NCBI GenBank assembly: GCA_035532735.1
Contig: DATKQM010000046.1
Location: forward strand, 61,484 to 125,483
Source of the DNA: Chersky-840 sp035532735
GTDB lineage: Bacteria > Actinomycetota > Acidimicrobiia > Acidimicrobiales > UBA8190
Length of the DNA stretch: 64,000 nucleotides
Direction: 5' to 3'
Shown here: positions 62,680 to 64,000 of the stretch, one piece after another
How positions within the stretch are numbered: the stretch's first letter is position 1
Layout of the letters: each line of letters starts with the position of its first letter
Notes under the pieces: model-generated
Told to the model about the DNA's origin: nothing
Seen by the model: the letters and a program-made list of their open reading frames with translations, nothing else
Databases searched by the model: none
Made by a program: the position numbers and the translations under genes

Positions 62680-62912
62680 CGGGGACGACACCCGTGGCCT
62701 AGGCGTCGGGGCGGTCCTGGGTCTTTCGGCCTGGGTTGCACCTGTCGCCGGAGCCGAAGGGTTCCCGCCAGGATCACATTTCGGAGAGGGTGGCGATCAC
62801 GCCGTCTTCGTCCAGACCGACAACACCTCAGGCAACCAGATCGTCGCCCATCACCGGAACCACGACGGTACCTTGCCTTTGGCCGACACCTACGTCACCG
62901 GAGGAGATGGAC
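62680..62912 (+). pseudogene. 5' remnant of a secreted beta-propeller (lactonase-like) gene
   Basis: The frame reads a signal-like GAVLGLSAWVAPVAGAEG, then HAVFVQTDNTSGNQIVAHHR and NHDGTLPLADTYVTGG, which is the start of the first blade of 7-bladed lactonase-type propellers (as in 6-phosphogluconolactonase-like secreted proteins). No ATG or GTG precedes the signal in frame, and the similarity stops after YVTGGDGR although the frame stays open to 63106. A truncated copy, by eye only. Confidence 0.6.
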
Positions 62913-64000
62913 GAGTCCGAGTGCTGGGACTTGCTCGCCCAAGTAACGGCCGGACGTCTGGGTCTCCATTGCTGCGCCAGTTGCGCGAGACGGCTAGGCC
63001 CAGCCAAGCCTTGGCGAGCCCGTTTTCCGTCTGCATTGGTCTCATCGGATCGTCGTTCTGCTCTTTGATCACACCACCCCGATCGTCCTCGAAGACTCGA
63101 CGTTGAGCGATACGGTCGGCCTCGAATCCGACGAAGTTCTGACCCGCCTCACCATCAGCGCGCATGACAGCCCCAGTCATACTCATTGCCATCGTTGAGC
63201 TCACTCCTTAGGTTGCGCGCCGCCGAAGAAGATCGCGCTGAAAGCCACAAGGCGCAAACCCCTTGAAGAATCCGCCAGTTCTTTCTAGGTAAGACCCTTG
63301 CACCCTCAACAATCGTCAAGCGGGGCAAGCCCACGGGGTCCGGTTCCTCTCCGCATCGAGAGCAGCGCCGCTGCGGGGGGCATGGCACGGGTCAATCGCA
63401 TGCGGAAAGGAACCGGAGAAGTGTCGGTCAGCGCTCGCGCTCCGCGCGTTGAGACCGGAGGAAACTTGTGCGAGAACACTGTCTGCGGTCGAACGCGTCG
63501 GGGAGAGGGCAGGGAACGGCTGGAACTGCCCAGGTGCAGACAACAATTCTGTTACCCCCATCCACCCTCACCGCTGTCCGAGCACAATGCTCAAACCGTC
63601 CGTGGCCGAGGTCTGGGGCAACGGTGTCGTCGGGCAGGACCGAATCGGTCTCAACCGTACTTAGTCATCGTTCATATCACCAACAGGACTGCACCACAAG
63701 CGCGACAGAAGATCCCACCTGGTCTTGACCGTCACACTGCCCTCTGGCCACGCACACGCATCACATCCTTTTGTATGCAGCGAGCGGTAAGACCCCTTGT
63801 AAGTCGAAAGGCGCGTGTCGCACGCGTGATCCGCGCACAGCCGACCCGACGCGTACCTCCATCCCCTGTCTGTCAGGCTGACGTGAGACACCTGCTGTAG
63901 CGCACCATCCCACCCAGGGCGAGTCAGGAACACGTAGACCAAATGACCATGACCAATGCATCCTTGGTGGCGCGCGCCCAAAATGGCGAGGTGCGCGACG
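62913..64000. other. Degenerate tail region without a convincing intact gene
   Basis: Codon bias is lost in all frames. A minus-strand frame from 63192 (MAMSMTGAVMRADGEAGQNF) has AAGGAG 11 nt upstream and could be a small unknown gene running to 62890, but it shows no family. The only other recognisable item is the Cys-rich remnant at 63754-63852. Confidence 0.5.
63754..63852 (-). pseudogene. Remnant of a small Cys-rich protein gene
   Basis: ASGRLCADHACDTRLSTYKG followed by SYRSLH repeats the core of the 17.4-kb protein (ASGRVC-CDTKLS-Y-LH), with the CC pair before the final LH lost to Arg-Ser. The usual N-terminus is absent, though the frame is open from 63981 to 63661. Confidence 0.55.

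Noticed and set aside
62890..63192. Small minus-strand gene with an AAGGAG site
   Set aside because: Spacing to the ATG is long, no family is recognisable and codon bias is weak. It is mentioned only within the tail region.
57000..64000. Prophage or insertion sequence
   Set aside because: No transposase, integrase, terminal repeats or phage structural genes could be recognised, despite the accessory character.

Overview
The window is chromosomal DNA from a high-GC actinobacterium. Gene content, the SigR/RsrA redox switch, GlnE, a ClpC of actinobacterial type, a very high GC3 and frequent GTG starts all fit. Gene order around nadBC/panCD/fol and the frequent leaderless-looking starts suggest a member of the Acidimicrobiia, but that rank is inference and no database search was done.

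Left third (1-18.7 kb): a long, mostly minus-strand housekeeping block. After the radA fragment and clpC comes a plus-strand polyprenyl diphosphate synthase. Then, read right to left, come a zincin-type peptidase, tilS, hpt, folE, folP, a catalytically dead dual-specificity-phosphatase-like protein, folB, folK, a DUF2520-PanC fusion, panD, nadB, nadC, coaX and lysS. Together they make folate, pantothenate/CoA and NAD precursors, mostly with 1-17 nt overlaps or short gaps. SigR and its zinc anti-sigma RsrA sit at 17.8-18.7 kb, and a SigR-like promoter lies in front of clpC.

Middle (18.7-44.4 kb): a tightly overlapping redox operon at 20.4-24.9 kb (small membrane protein, ApbE flavinyltransferase, ferric-reductase-like cytochrome, NuoF-like flavoprotein, ferredoxin, frameshifted four-TM protein). 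It is followed by a phosphodiester-glycosidase-like protein, an OmpR-type two-component system that runs into tRNA-Thr(CGT) on the opposite strand, holB-tmk-topA, a K+-independent-type H+-pyrophosphatase, and a potassium module. That module is a KimA-like APC transporter fused to an OB-fold, divergent from two TrkA-type regulators. A HAD phosphatase, a 24-residue leaderless membrane peptide, a sigma-70 factor and nadE follow.

Right third (44.4-64 kb): glnE, an orphan PAS/GAF sensor kinase, a KdpD sensor kinase split into two divergent genes with kdpE beside it, an aquaporin, and a TetR-controlled-looking cluster with a cyclic-nucleotide-domain FAD oxidoreductase and a PhyH-type oxygenase. From about 57 kb the content becomes accessory: YHYH protein, lipoprotein esterase, small unknown proteins, two methyltransferases, and remnants of SnoaL-like, beta-propeller and Cys-rich small-protein genes. 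The last 1.1 kb has no convincing intact gene.

The observations I consider most worth following are the split divergent KdpD, the KimA-OB fusion next to the TrkA pair, the flavin/cytochrome operon, the DUF2520-PanC fusion and the Cys-to-Gln pseudo-phosphatase inside the folate operon. At least eleven genes have a TANNNT box 5-8 nt upstream of a start codon with no Shine-Dalgarno, suggesting widespread leaderless transcription.
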